Source: Gammaproteobacteria bacterium (lineage in GTDB: Bacteria > Pseudomonadota > Gammaproteobacteria > SZUA-21). Taken from it: a stretch of 6,645 bases of DNA. Below, one piece after another: positions 1-6,111 of this stretch (positions are counted from its first letter, which is position 1; each line of letters starts with the position of its first letter). Location: positions 1 through 6,645 of the forward strand of contig QIKQ01000097.1 in NCBI GenBank assembly GCA_003233075.1, given 5' to 3'. A model generated the notes under the pieces. It was not told where the DNA came from, ran no database searches, and worked only from the letters and a program-made list of their open reading frames with translations. The position numbers were made by a program, and so were the translations under genes.

Positions 1-929
1 TTTGCGTCACTCACTAAAAATAATTGATAGCCGCTAAGGATAGAGGCGATGCCTAGTGAAATTAAAAAAGGAGGAGAAAATAATCCAACTAGCTCTGCCA
101 CTAACAGCAGGGCAAACATAACTATTATATAAAGCAATGCCAATATTTTGATGAACGAATCGCCGAAAAGAATCGCGGTTGATTTGACGCCAATCTTAAC
201 ATCGTCCGATTTATCAACTAGTGCGTACATAGTATCGTAGGCGGTGGCCCACAAAACCGTTGCAGTAAACAAGGTCCAAGCTTCATTGGGTATTTCTTTT
301 GTATAAGCCGCAAAAGCCATCGGTACTGCCATGGCAAAACCTGCCCCTAAAATTATCTGAGGTAAATGCGTGAAACGTTTCGCAAAAGGATAAATAAAGA
401 CAATAATGACTGCTGCAAAAGAAACATACATAGCCTCAGTATTTAAATATAATAAAACCAATGAAAACGCAATGAGTGAGCATACGATAAAGAGTAACAC
501 AGCCGTTATCGGTTTCGCCTTACCCGTCACTAAAGGACGCTCTCTCGTACGTTTAACACGGCCGTCAATTTTTCGATCAGCGAAATCGTTTATGGCGCAG
601 CCGGCCGAACGCATTAATATAACGCCGACAATAAAGACAGCGGGTATTATAAATCCAGGTTGGCCCTTACTTGCAATCCAAATCGCCCATAAGGTCGGCC
701 ACAAGAGTAAAAAAATTCCTATTGGTTTATTGATTCTAGTCAGCAGGATGATACCTTCAAATCGTCTATAGAGACGCGATGCTAGATATTGACCACGCAC
801 CATCGAGCTTGAAGTATTACTAGAAGAAGTATTACTAGAAGAAGTATTACTAGAAGGCGCAGCCGACTTTTGCGCATCGGAATCTTCATTTGAAATAGAC
901 TGATTAGTCTTTTTGCTTTTTTTCGCCAT
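1..929 (-). CDS. ubiA: 4-hydroxybenzoate polyprenyltransferase UbiA (3' end beyond left edge)
   Basis: This inner-membrane prenyltransferase joins a polyprenyl diphosphate tail to 4-hydroxybenzoate, the second step of ubiquinone synthesis. 309 codons are visible and the frame is open at the left edge. From about residue 64 the protein follows E. coli UbiA almost residue for residue (RINKPIG, LLLWPTLWA). Both Mg/diphosphate-binding Asp-rich motifs are intact: N114-D115-x-x-D118-x-x-x-D122, and Y231-D232 to S250 with D239, D242 and D243. Hydrophobic membrane helices alternate between them. The first ATG (929) lies inside the end of ubiC and has AAAGGA only 1 nt upstream, closer than usual. It gives a ~42-residue hydrophilic N-terminal extension with three SSNTS repeats (residues 26-40). 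ATG 803 (Met43) would give the usual family length but has no visible ribosome binding site. Product call is near certain; the start is uncertain. Confidence 0.96.
   Translation of the reverse strand, partial: MAKKSKKTNQSISNEDSDAQKSAAPSSNTSSSNTSSSNTSSSMVRGQYLASRLYRRFEGIILLTRINKPIGIFLLLWPTLWAIWIASKGQPGFIIPAVFIVGVILMRSAGCAINDFADRKIDGRVKRTRERPLVTGKAKPITAVLLFIVCSLIAFSLVLLYLNTEAMYVSFAAVIIVFIYPFAKRFTHLPQIILGAGFAMAVPMAFAAYTKEIPNEAWTLFTATVLWATAYDTMYALVDKSDDVKIGVKSTAILFGDSFIKILALLYIIVMFALLLVAELVGLFSPPFLISLGIASILSGYQLFLVSDA
811..855. repeat. Three perfect tandem copies of a 15-bp unit within ubiA
   Basis: The unit gaagtattactagaa occurs three times without mismatch at 811-825, 826-840 and 841-855. Read on the minus strand it is in frame with ubiA and encodes SSNTS three times (residues 26-40 from the first ATG). 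Because the unit is a multiple of three, gain or loss of copies would change the length of the N-terminal tail without breaking the frame. Confidence 0.95.
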
Positions 930-1608
930 ATCCTTTACATTTTGAGATAGTTGGTAAAAAAAACTCACTTACTAACAATTTTTTATTTCGCAAATAAAAT
1001 ACTGACCTGCGTCCCCATATTTTATCTGGCTTTTCAGTCAATGTCTTACATGCCTGAAGAAAAAAATACTGGCCAGGCCTGATGCAAGCTATTTCCATTT
1101 TATCACGTCGCATAGTTCGGTCGGAAAACAATGCAGCCCCGAGCGAATGATTACCCATACAAGCGAGTCGTCGTTGTTTACCCGTTAAGGTACTTAAGGG
1201 CACAATTGTACGTGCAAACACCACTGGCATATTACCACAATAGAGTAATACCTGCCGAATCATACAATACGACCTTTTCTTTAAACCTAAAGATCGGCGC
1301 TCATTAAATCGAGGGATACCGTAGTACTGAGCCTGTAATTCGACGTGAAATGGCTCAGGACAAACTTGAATGAGTAACTGAGTTAAAGAACCTGTATTAA
1401 GCATCCAAGGCGCTAGAGCCTTCGGCAAAGTTTTACGAGCGATTGGAAGTACGCCTTGCCAACGCGGAAATCGTGTTCCTCTTAAAGCGAATAACTGGCC
1501 TGCTGAATCTAGATCCATTGAGATTAAGAAAACTCGTTTGAAATACAGATTTCGTAGCTTAGCACAGCTTAGTATTACTGGACTGAATATTTTCAATAAC
1601 AGTGTCAA
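904..1608 (-). CDS. ubiC: Chorismate pyruvate-lyase UbiC
   Basis: UbiC removes pyruvate from chorismate to give 4-hydroxybenzoate, the first committed step of ubiquinone synthesis; the product is the substrate of UbiA encoded next. Family signatures are clear in the 234-residue frame: W68 with the following GSLT, R118 before the VLL strand, ARTIVPLSTL at 132-141, LGAALF near 157, WGRRS at 198-202 and SEFFLP at 214-219, whose E215 corresponds to catalytic Glu155 of the E. coli enzyme. E. coli UbiC is 165 residues. The frame opens with TTG (1608), 6 nt after the recG stop, without a convincing ribosome binding site. ATG 1518 (Met31) would give 204 residues, closer to the family, and is my preferred start, although its upstream sequence is also weak. 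The Lys-rich C-terminal tail overlaps the start of ubiA by 26 nt. Confidence 0.93.
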   Translation of the reverse strand: MTLLLKIFSPVILSCAKLRNLYFKRVFLISMDLDSAGQLFALRGTRFPRWQGVLPIARKTLPKALAPWMLNTGSLTQLLIQVCPEPFHVELQAQYYGIPRFNERRSLGLKKRSYCMIRQVLLYCGNMPVVFARTIVPLSTLTGKQRRLACMGNHSLGAALFSDRTMRRDKMEIACIRPGQYFFLQACKTLTEKPDKIWGRRSVFYLRNKKLLVSEFFLPTISKCKGYGEKKQKD

Positions 1609-1614
1609 ATTACT

Positions 1615-3768
1615 TTATACGCTAGCGTAATTAGCTTGCTCATCAATCCAAGAATAAATAATAGGTTTTACTTTTTCTGGCCATTGCTCGATTAACATTT
1701 CAGCGCATTGTTTTACTAAAGGAACTAGTTCTTTGTCGCGCGATAAGTCAGCAACTTTAAAAAATAAACCGCCAGTTTGCCTTGTCCCGAGTACTTCGCC
1801 CGGCCCTCTTATTTCCAAATCTTTTTGAGCGATATAAAAACCATCGCCACTTTCTCGCATCACCGCAATACGTTGATTTGATATTTCACTTAATGGTGCT
1901 TGATAAAGTAAAACACAATGACTCTGAGTTGAGCCTCGACCCACCCTGCCGCGTAATTGATGTAACTGAGCCAAACCAAGACGCTCAGCATTTTCAATAA
2001 CAATCAAACTGGCATTGGGCACATCAACCCCCACTTCAATCACTGTTGTTGCAATCAATAGGTCGATATCACCTTGCTTAAAAGAAGCCATCACTTGCTC
2101 CTTCTCTTTCGACTTCATGCGACCATGCACCAACCCTATCTTTATATCTCCTAATGATTCTCGCAATTGTTTCGCTGTCTCTTCCGCAGCCTGACATTGA
2201 AGTGATTCTGATTCCTCAATAAGAGTGCACACCCAGTACGCTTGCTGACCTGCCCGACAATTGACATGAACTCTTGCGATAACATCTTCGCGACGATTTT
2301 GCGCTAAAGCAACTGTTTTGATTTCCTGGCGACCCGCTGGTAATTCATCAATAATGCTGACATCTAAATCGGCGTAGGCTGTCATCGCTAACGTTCTCGG
2401 AATAGGTGTTGCTGTCATTATTAACTGATGCACTTGTTCACCTTTCTTTAAGCCTTTTTCTTTAAGCGCTAATCTTTGGTGTACACCAAAGCGATGCTGC
2501 TCATCAACTACAATGAAGCCTAAGTTCGCAAAAAAAACATCCCGCTGAAACAAGGCATGAGTGCCAATAATCATTTTGGCTTTATTTGATGCGATTAATT
2601 CTAAAGCCTCTCGACGCTGAACTACTGTTAACTTACCTGTCAGCAAAACAGTCTTAATGCCTAAGGCATCGAACCAATGGCGAAAACTCTGTACATGTTG
2701 ATTCGCTAGTATTTCAGTTGGAACCATTAACGCAACTTGAAAATCTGATATAATCGCCTGTAATGCCGCAAACGCTGCGACTAATGTTTTACCAGAACCA
2801 ACATCCCCTTGTAATAAACGCATCATTGGCAAGCCACTGCTGCAATCAGCACTAAGCTCAGAAATAACTCTGTCTTGTGCTTGCGTTAAAGAAAACGGTA
2901 ACGCCTGCTTAAAACGCAAAAATAAATCGCTTTCAGATTTAAATTTCGGCGCCTTACATAACTTCATTTTTTCGCGCAACGATCGCAATCCCAAATGATG
3001 CGCCAGCAGCTCATCAAAGGCGAGTCGTTTAATAAACTGCGAACGACCAGACTCTATTTCAGATTCTGATACACTCGCTGGCGGCTGATGAATAAAGTCT
3101 ATGGCATCATGCAAAGATTGTAATTTAAACTTTTTAATTAATTGATCCGGTAAGTGATCAGTCAGCGACCCAGGATTTGCCTTTAGCATGAGCAGAACTT
3201 GATTGATAAATTTCCTGAGTGATAGTTGATGCAAACCTTCTGTCACAGGATAGACGGGCGTTAAGGATTGTTTTAAAGGTGGCGGATCATCCTTATTTAT
3301 AATTTTAAATTCAGGGTGAATCATTTCGATTTTGTTACCAAAACTAAATCGAACTTCACCAAAACACTGTATAGTGTTGCCTTTACGCAGTGCTGATTTT
3401 TGTTGCTGATTAAAATGGAAAAAACGTAAATTAATCGAAGACGTTACATCTGAGAGTCGACAAACTAACATACGCTTTCTCGCAAATACCGTATCACATA
3501 ATTCAATTTCGCCTTGAATCAAATGCTTCTCGCCTGCTCTAAGCTGATTAATTGCAGTAATTCGAGTTCGATCTTCATATCGATAAGGTAAGTGCAGCAA
3601 TAAATCCTGAGCCGTAGATATATTTAGGCGCGCTAGTTTTTCGGCGATTTTTGGACCAACCCCAGCAAGCTCGTTAACACTAATCTGATCCATACTCATT
3701 GCTACCGATATTGCCGGCTTAGCTTTATTTTTATCTGAATTAGCTTTAGAAGTCTCAGGCATTGGCAT
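1615..3768 (-). CDS. recG: ATP-dependent DNA helicase RecG
   Basis: RecG is a monomeric superfamily 2 helicase that binds stalled replication forks and Holliday junctions, drives fork regression and branch migration, and removes R- and D-loops. The 717-residue protein matches the E. coli form (693) along its full length. It has an N-terminal helix-hairpin-helix-like start (GVGPKIAEKLARL, 36-48), the OB-fold wedge domain (about 70-160), Walker A GDVGSGKT (321-328), DEQH box (422-425), TATPIPRT (452-459), motif VI QLRGRVGRG (604-612), and the conserved C-terminal segment with EIRGPGEVLGTRQTG (652-666). All helicase motifs are intact. The first ATG (3768) adds about 24 Lys/Ser-rich residues compared with E. 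coli; Met24 (3699) or Met26 (3693) fit the family length better. None of these starts has a strong ribosome binding site. It is the first gene of the putative recG-ubiC-ubiA operon. Confidence 0.98.
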   Translation of the reverse strand: MPMPETSKANSDKNKAKPAISVAMSMDQISVNELAGVGPKIAEKLARLNISTAQDLLLHLPYRYEDRTRITAINQLRAGEKHLIQGEIELCDTVFARKRMLVCRLSDVTSSINLRFFHFNQQQKSALRKGNTIQCFGEVRFSFGNKIEMIHPEFKIINKDDPPPLKQSLTPVYPVTEGLHQLSLRKFINQVLLMLKANPGSLTDHLPDQLIKKFKLQSLHDAIDFIHQPPASVSESEIESGRSQFIKRLAFDELLAHHLGLRSLREKMKLCKAPKFKSESDLFLRFKQALPFSLTQAQDRVISELSADCSSGLPMMRLLQGDVGSGKTLVAAFAALQAIISDFQVALMVPTEILANQHVQSFRHWFDALGIKTVLLTGKLTVVQRREALELIASNKAKMIIGTHALFQRDVFFANLGFIVVDEQHRFGVHQRLALKEKGLKKGEQVHQLIMTATPIPRTLAMTAYADLDVSIIDELPAGRQEIKTVALAQNRREDVIARVHVNCRAGQQAYWVCTLIEESESLQCQAAEETAKQLRESLGDIKIGLVHGRMKSKEKEQVMASFKQGDIDLLIATTVIEVGVDVPNASLIVIENAERLGLAQLHQLRGRVGRGSTQSHCVLLYQAPLSEISNQRIAVMRESGDGFYIAQKDLEIRGPGEVLGTRQTGGLFFKVADLSRDKELVPLVKQCAEMLIEQWPEKVKPIIYSWIDEQANYASV

Positions 3769-3819
3769 TCTATTATATGGCTTAGCTTGTGTTCTTTGAG
3801 ATCAAAGTATTTAATATAT

Positions 3820-3848
3820 AGGATAATGCTAATATTGGAAACAGTTAA
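3820..3848 (-). promoter_or_regulatory. Candidate sigma70 promoter for recG-ubiC-ubiA
   Basis: On the minus strand a -35-like TTAACT (3848-3843, 4 of 6 consensus bases) is followed after exactly 17 nt by TATCCT (3825-3820, 4 of 6). Transcription would begin near 3812, leaving a leader of about 44 nt before the first recG ATG. The region is very AT-rich, so chance matches are likely; this is the best-spaced candidate I found, not a proven promoter. Confidence 0.35.
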
Positions 3849-3890
3849 AGTAGTGGAACTAGCAATATATAATAACAAGAAAAAGGCAGA

Positions 3891-3918
3891 TCAAGCGTAT
3901 ACCTCACTTTTCGCTTGA
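3891..3918. repeat. 7-bp inverted repeat in the divergent promoter region
   Basis: TCAAGCG at 3891-3897 pairs perfectly with CGCTTGA at 3912-3918, separated by 14 nt. It lies between the candidate divergent promoters. No T-tract follows, so it is not a typical terminator; its role is unknown and chance is possible. Confidence 0.4.
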
Positions 3919-3999
3919 ACACTTCTTATACAAATCTAATCAAACTTATTGAGTCAAAAGTCTTTTTACGGCGTTTAGCTCACTATTTCACAGATTTAA

Positions 4000-4028
4000 T
4001 TAAGCTAACAATGAGAAAATAGTATACT
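4000..4028 (+). promoter_or_regulatory. Candidate promoter for the 4124 gene
   Basis: A good -10 box TATACT (4023-4028, 5 of 6 consensus bases) lies 17 nt after a poor -35, TTAAGC (4000-4005, 3 of 6). Transcription from about 4035 would give a leader of roughly 90 nt before the ATG at 4124. Support rests mainly on the -10 box and its position. Confidence 0.35.
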
Positions 4029-4110
4029 TGTGTTAAATAAATAGATATGAGCAGCAAATACGGATAGTGACACTGAAAAGGAATTTCCTACACATTTTAC
4101 TTATTTCGAC

Positions 4111-4115
4111 AGGAG
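4111..4115 (+). promoter_or_regulatory. Ribosome binding site deciding the start at 4124
   Basis: AGGAG lies 8 nt before ATG 4124. It places the start at the beginning of the signal peptide and argues against the upstream in-frame GTG codons at 4067 and 4118. Confidence 0.85.
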
Positions 4116-4123
4116 TCGTGAAT

Positions 4124-4858
4124 ATGACTAAACAAATGGCATGCGCCAGCTTTTTATTGATGGCTTTTGGTATTAGCTCTCTGTCCTGGTCAGGCATCGT
4201 GTCTGGCGTCATAAAATCTGATAAGGGTCGACTGGTAAATCACGCAAGAATAAAAGCCTGGGATAAAGATCCCACTTCTAAAAGCGATTTGCTTGGCAAA
4301 ACAATGACCAATAAAAAAGGTCGATACTCAATCAGGTACAAGCAAAAACGCTGGGATGGAGTCAGCGGTGGACCCGCAATGAAATCCAACAGTCCTGACG
4401 TCTTTATTTCAGTGGAAATAAAAGTGCGCGGTAAGTGGGAGTTAATTGCGACCTCCGCTGTACGTAAGGATCAACTACAGTCCAAGCCTTTACGGATTAA
4501 TATGAGCAATGTCAATCGCCGCAATGCCTTTGTACGGCGAACTATTTACGGTATTATTAAAAACAAAAAGGGTAAAGTCCAACGAGGAGTCACAGTCGAA
4601 GCTTGGGATAAAGACTGGGGTAAAAATGCGGAATTAATGGGTAAAACTGAAACTAACCAACATGGTCATTATCGCATTAGCTACACTGCGCGTCGCTGGG
4701 ATGGTTTTCAAAAAGGTTTCTCACTTGGAAAATCCGCAAATCCAGATATCTTTATTACTGTGACTAAGAAAAAATCAAAAGGCAGTGTTGCAAAAAGTAC
4801 TGTTTTTAAGAATCATCCAATTAATAAGAAGTTAAAAATCAACCTTCGGTTTAAATAG
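4124..4858 (+). CDS. Probable exported protein with two transthyretin-like modules
   Basis: I do not recognise this as a named gene. Start ATG 4124 is chosen because AGGAG (4111-4115) lies 8 nt upstream; an in-frame GTG at 4067 has no such support and would put residues ahead of the signal peptide. The 244-residue product begins with a hydrophobic stretch (about 6-20) and a plausible signal-peptidase site after Ser23 (SWS/G). The mature part is two related units 115 residues apart: AWDKD at 45-49 and 160-164, LGKT or MGKT then TN..G.Y.I.Y, RWDG at 76-79 and 191-194, and PDVFI or PDIFI at 91-95 and 207-211. This beta pattern resembles transthyretin-like or carboxypeptidase-regulatory-like domains, which often mediate binding. 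The protein is very rich in Lys and Arg and has no visible catalytic motif. It is probably periplasmic or secreted and monocistronic, with a terminator 57 nt after the stop. Confidence 0.8.
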   Translation: MTKQMACASFLLMAFGISSLSWSGIVSGVIKSDKGRLVNHARIKAWDKDPTSKSDLLGKTMTNKKGRYSIRYKQKRWDGVSGGPAMKSNSPDVFISVEIKVRGKWELIATSAVRKDQLQSKPLRINMSNVNRRNAFVRRTIYGIIKNKKGKVQRGVTVEAWDKDWGKNAELMGKTETNQHGHYRISYTARRWDGFQKGFSLGKSANPDIFITVTKKKSKGSVAKSTVFKNHPINKKLKINLRFK

Positions 4859-4915
4859 CGCAGCTAAATTCAAGGGCATTCGAAAAGCTGAACCGTCCTT
4901 TGTTATTTTTTTAAT

Positions 4916-4949
4916 AAACTACCCTGCCACTTGCGGCAGGGTAGTTTTT
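4916..4949 (+). terminator. Rho-independent terminator of the 4124 gene
   Basis: AAACTACCCTGCC (4916-4928) pairs perfectly over 13 bp with 4935-4947 around the 6-nt loop ACTTGC, and a run of five T (4945-4949) closes it. It lies 57 nt after the stop codon. On the minus strand the stem lacks a clean T-run, so it works best in the plus direction. Confidence 0.9.
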
Positions 4950-4953
4950 CCTA

Positions 4954-5063
4954 ATTGATTTCGCTCCGCGCGAAGTGAATTCGCACGGGCGACAAAAGGG
5001 GGATAATTCCATTCTCCCCCTTTGGAAACCCCCAATGGGCTGTGCCCGCAGCAAGCTGCGAGG
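4954..5063. repeat. GC-rich hairpin cluster, possible dispersed palindromic element
   Basis: About 110 nt of GC-rich sequence sit in AT-rich noncoding DNA and fold into several consecutive hairpins. TTCGC (4960-4964), GCGAA (4970-4974) and TTCGC (4980-4984) form two mutually exclusive stems. AAAGGGGGA (4995-5003) pairs over 9 bp with TCCCCCTTT (5015-5023). GGGC (5037-5040) pairs with GCCC (5044-5047), competing with CGCAG (5047-5051) pairing with CTGCG (5056-5060) around a 4-nt loop. The composition, density of inverted repeats and position right after a terminator fit an interspersed repeat of REP or MITE type, or a structured RNA. The minus strand is open for 77 codons here, but only from an unsupported TTG. 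I cannot test copy number from one window. Confidence 0.5.
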
Positions 5064-5480
5064 TAAACTGAATTTAATTTAAAATAATTTTCTCTCATTT
5101 TTAGCTCTAAACAGCTTACATCCTTCTTAAATACAGTCTCATGCTGATCCAATTTGAATTCCTAAGTCTTTGATATATCGATATAATTACCTTAGTCAAT
5201 TCCTTGACATAGTCGTTTTTTAACAATTTACCTCCCCTAAGTACTTGATTTTGGAGCGGATAAACTTTGAAATACGACACTAAATGTCCATTTTATTAAG
5301 CAAATAGCTATGATAGGATTGGTTCCAAGTTGCTTAAGGTTTGGAAGACAAAAAAACCGGCAACTGAAAATACTTAGCAAGTACATACAAAGAAAAAGAA
5401 CGATATTTGCAAGTACAACTGTGACGATGAATTAAGATCAAATTTTGACAGATTAAATATTCTCGAAGCAGTGAAATCAA

Positions 5481-5498
5481 AATAATAATAATAATAAT
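5481..5498. repeat. AAT trinucleotide microsatellite, six perfect copies
   Basis: Six uninterrupted AAT units lie 35 nt before the GTG start of the membrane-protein gene and just ahead of its ribosome binding site. Such tracts can change length by slippage and so alter promoter spacing or leader structure, but no flanking promoter elements here show that this one does. Confidence 0.9.
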
Positions 5499-5518
5499 AT
5501 TCGACCGATTCTGCGTTC

Positions 5519-5525
5519 GGAGGAG
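5519..5525 (+). promoter_or_regulatory. Strong ribosome binding site for the GTG start at 5534
   Basis: GGAGGAG at 5519-5525 is 8 nt before GTG 5534. An ATG at 5527 is only 1 nt from it and reads into a stop after four codons (5527-5541), so GTG is the credible start. Confidence 0.85.
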
Positions 5526-5533
5526 AATGGATT

Positions 5534-6046
5534 GTGTTTAGTTTAAATTATGTCAATGAACAATTACAAATAGCCCGTGAACCAAGTAAATCGGGTAAAG
5601 TCACTTCTGCAGCACTTTTCATAGTATTTACTTTTTCTCTTTTATTAATGGCTCAAACCACACCTTACGGTTTTGATATCCGCATCATCCAGGTGCCGGT
5701 CGCTTTAATCGCCTTATATGTCGCCACTTGGCGTAATGTTATGGTCATCGACGCGAAGCGAGGCATCATTGAAATAAAGCGCGGTATAATATATCCAACG
5801 TTTGTCAAAGTATTTCGTTTATGTGATTTTGACCGCTTAGTCATTCGTTATCATGTATACAAAAATTCAACTGGTCTAAATGACCTAGTTAATCCTCATA
5901 AACATTACTATCTCTGTCTAGTTGGCCATGACAATAAATTCGTTGAAATAGACTATTTTACCGATATGCGTATCGCACAATTACGTGCTAAGAAAATTTC
6001 AAACTACGCAGGATTAATCTACGACCAAAAAGCTTATCCAATATAA
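5534..6046 (+). CDS. Two-helix membrane protein with PH-like C-terminal domain, function unknown
   Basis: I cannot assign a named gene. The start is GTG, fixed by GGAGGAG 8 nt upstream. The 170-residue protein has a short polar N-terminus (1-22), two membrane helices (about 24-40 and 50-66) joined by a short loop, and a soluble part of alternating beta strands (VMVIDAKRGIIEIKRGI at 69-85, then KVFRLCDFDRLVIRYHVY at 92-109, HYYLCLVG and KFVEIDYF at 124-142). It ends in an amphipathic helix (MRIAQLRAKKISNYAGL, 145-161). Two N-terminal helices followed by seven or so strands and a final helix are typical of small bacterial PH-like membrane proteins; I infer that fold from the pattern only, with the domain probably facing the cytoplasm. 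No enzyme motif is visible. It appears to be a single-gene unit ending at the terminator 18 nt downstream. Confidence 0.82.
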   Translation: MFSLNYVNEQLQIAREPSKSGKVTSAALFIVFTFSLLLMAQTTPYGFDIRIIQVPVALIALYVATWRNVMVIDAKRGIIEIKRGIIYPTFVKVFRLCDFDRLVIRYHVYKNSTGLNDLVNPHKHYYLCLVGHDNKFVEIDYFTDMRIAQLRAKKISNYAGLIYDQKAYPI

Positions 6047-6064
6047 AATTCTCTTTTTCGAATC

Positions 6065-6094
6065 AAAAAAGCGTACTCATTAGTACGCTTTTTT
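6065..6094. terminator. Bidirectional terminator between convergent genes
   Basis: AAAAAAGCGTACT (6065-6077) pairs perfectly over 13 bp with AGTACGCTTTTTT (6082-6094) around the 4-nt loop CATT. A T-run follows the GC-rich core on both strands. It lies 18 nt after the stop of the 5534 gene and 17 nt after the stop of the convergent 6112 gene, so it can end transcription from both sides. Confidence 0.95.
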
Positions 6095-6111
6095 ATTGCA
6101 CGAACTGCCTA

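Larger units (their letters stand above)
3769..4123. other. Divergent intergenic region between recG and the duplicated-module gene
   Basis: These 355 nt separate two divergently transcribed genes and contain no credible coding frame. Besides the two candidate promoters listed separately, they hold a TATAAT box at 3868-3873 lacking a good -35, and a 7-bp inverted repeat, TCAAGCG (3891-3897) with CGCTTGA (3912-3918), around a 14-nt loop. The inverted repeat could be an operator, but nothing else supports that. Confidence 0.6.
5064..5533. other. AT-rich noncoding region upstream of the 5534 gene
   Basis: No frame in this 470-nt stretch has both a ribosome binding site and protein-like composition. 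It contains two perfect TTGACA hexamers (5204-5209 and 5445-5450), neither followed at 16-18 nt by a good -10 box, and the AAT microsatellite listed separately. The promoter of the 5534 gene must lie here, but I cannot place it. Confidence 0.55.

Noticed and set aside
406..771. Plus-strand open frame of 121 codons
   Set aside because: It is exactly antisense to the conserved membrane core of ubiA, including its first Asp-rich motif, and its translation has no recognisable features.
811..855. Short direct repeats considered as a CRISPR array
   Set aside because: The 15-bp units are directly adjacent with no spacers and lie in frame inside ubiA.
1782..2000. Plus-strand open frame of 72 codons
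   Set aside because: It is antisense to the conserved RecG motif VI region; no ribosome binding site or family resemblance.
3868..3873. Perfect TATAAT box as a plus-strand promoter
   Set aside because: The hexamer 17 nt upstream is TTAAAG, only 3 of 6 matches, and the 4124 gene would have a leader of about 240 nt; in such AT-rich DNA the box may be chance.
4919..5152. Minus-strand open frame of 77 codons across the hairpin cluster and terminator
   Set aside because: It starts with TTG without a ribosome binding site, and runs through the GC-rich palindromes and the terminator stem of the neighbouring gene, which explain the sequence better than a protein does. A TTGACT box at 5199-5194 with TATATC at 5177-5172 could give a minus-strand transcript, so a noncoding RNA is not excluded.
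5310..5435. Plus-strand ATG frame of 41 residues, rich in Lys and Arg
   Set aside because: There is no ribosome binding site before 5310, the composition is that of AT-rich noncoding DNA, and I see no motif.
5527..5541. Four-codon ATG leader peptide overlapping the GTG start at 5534
   Set aside because: The ATG is only 1 nt from the ribosome binding site, too close for normal initiation; chance overlap is more likely than a regulatory leader.
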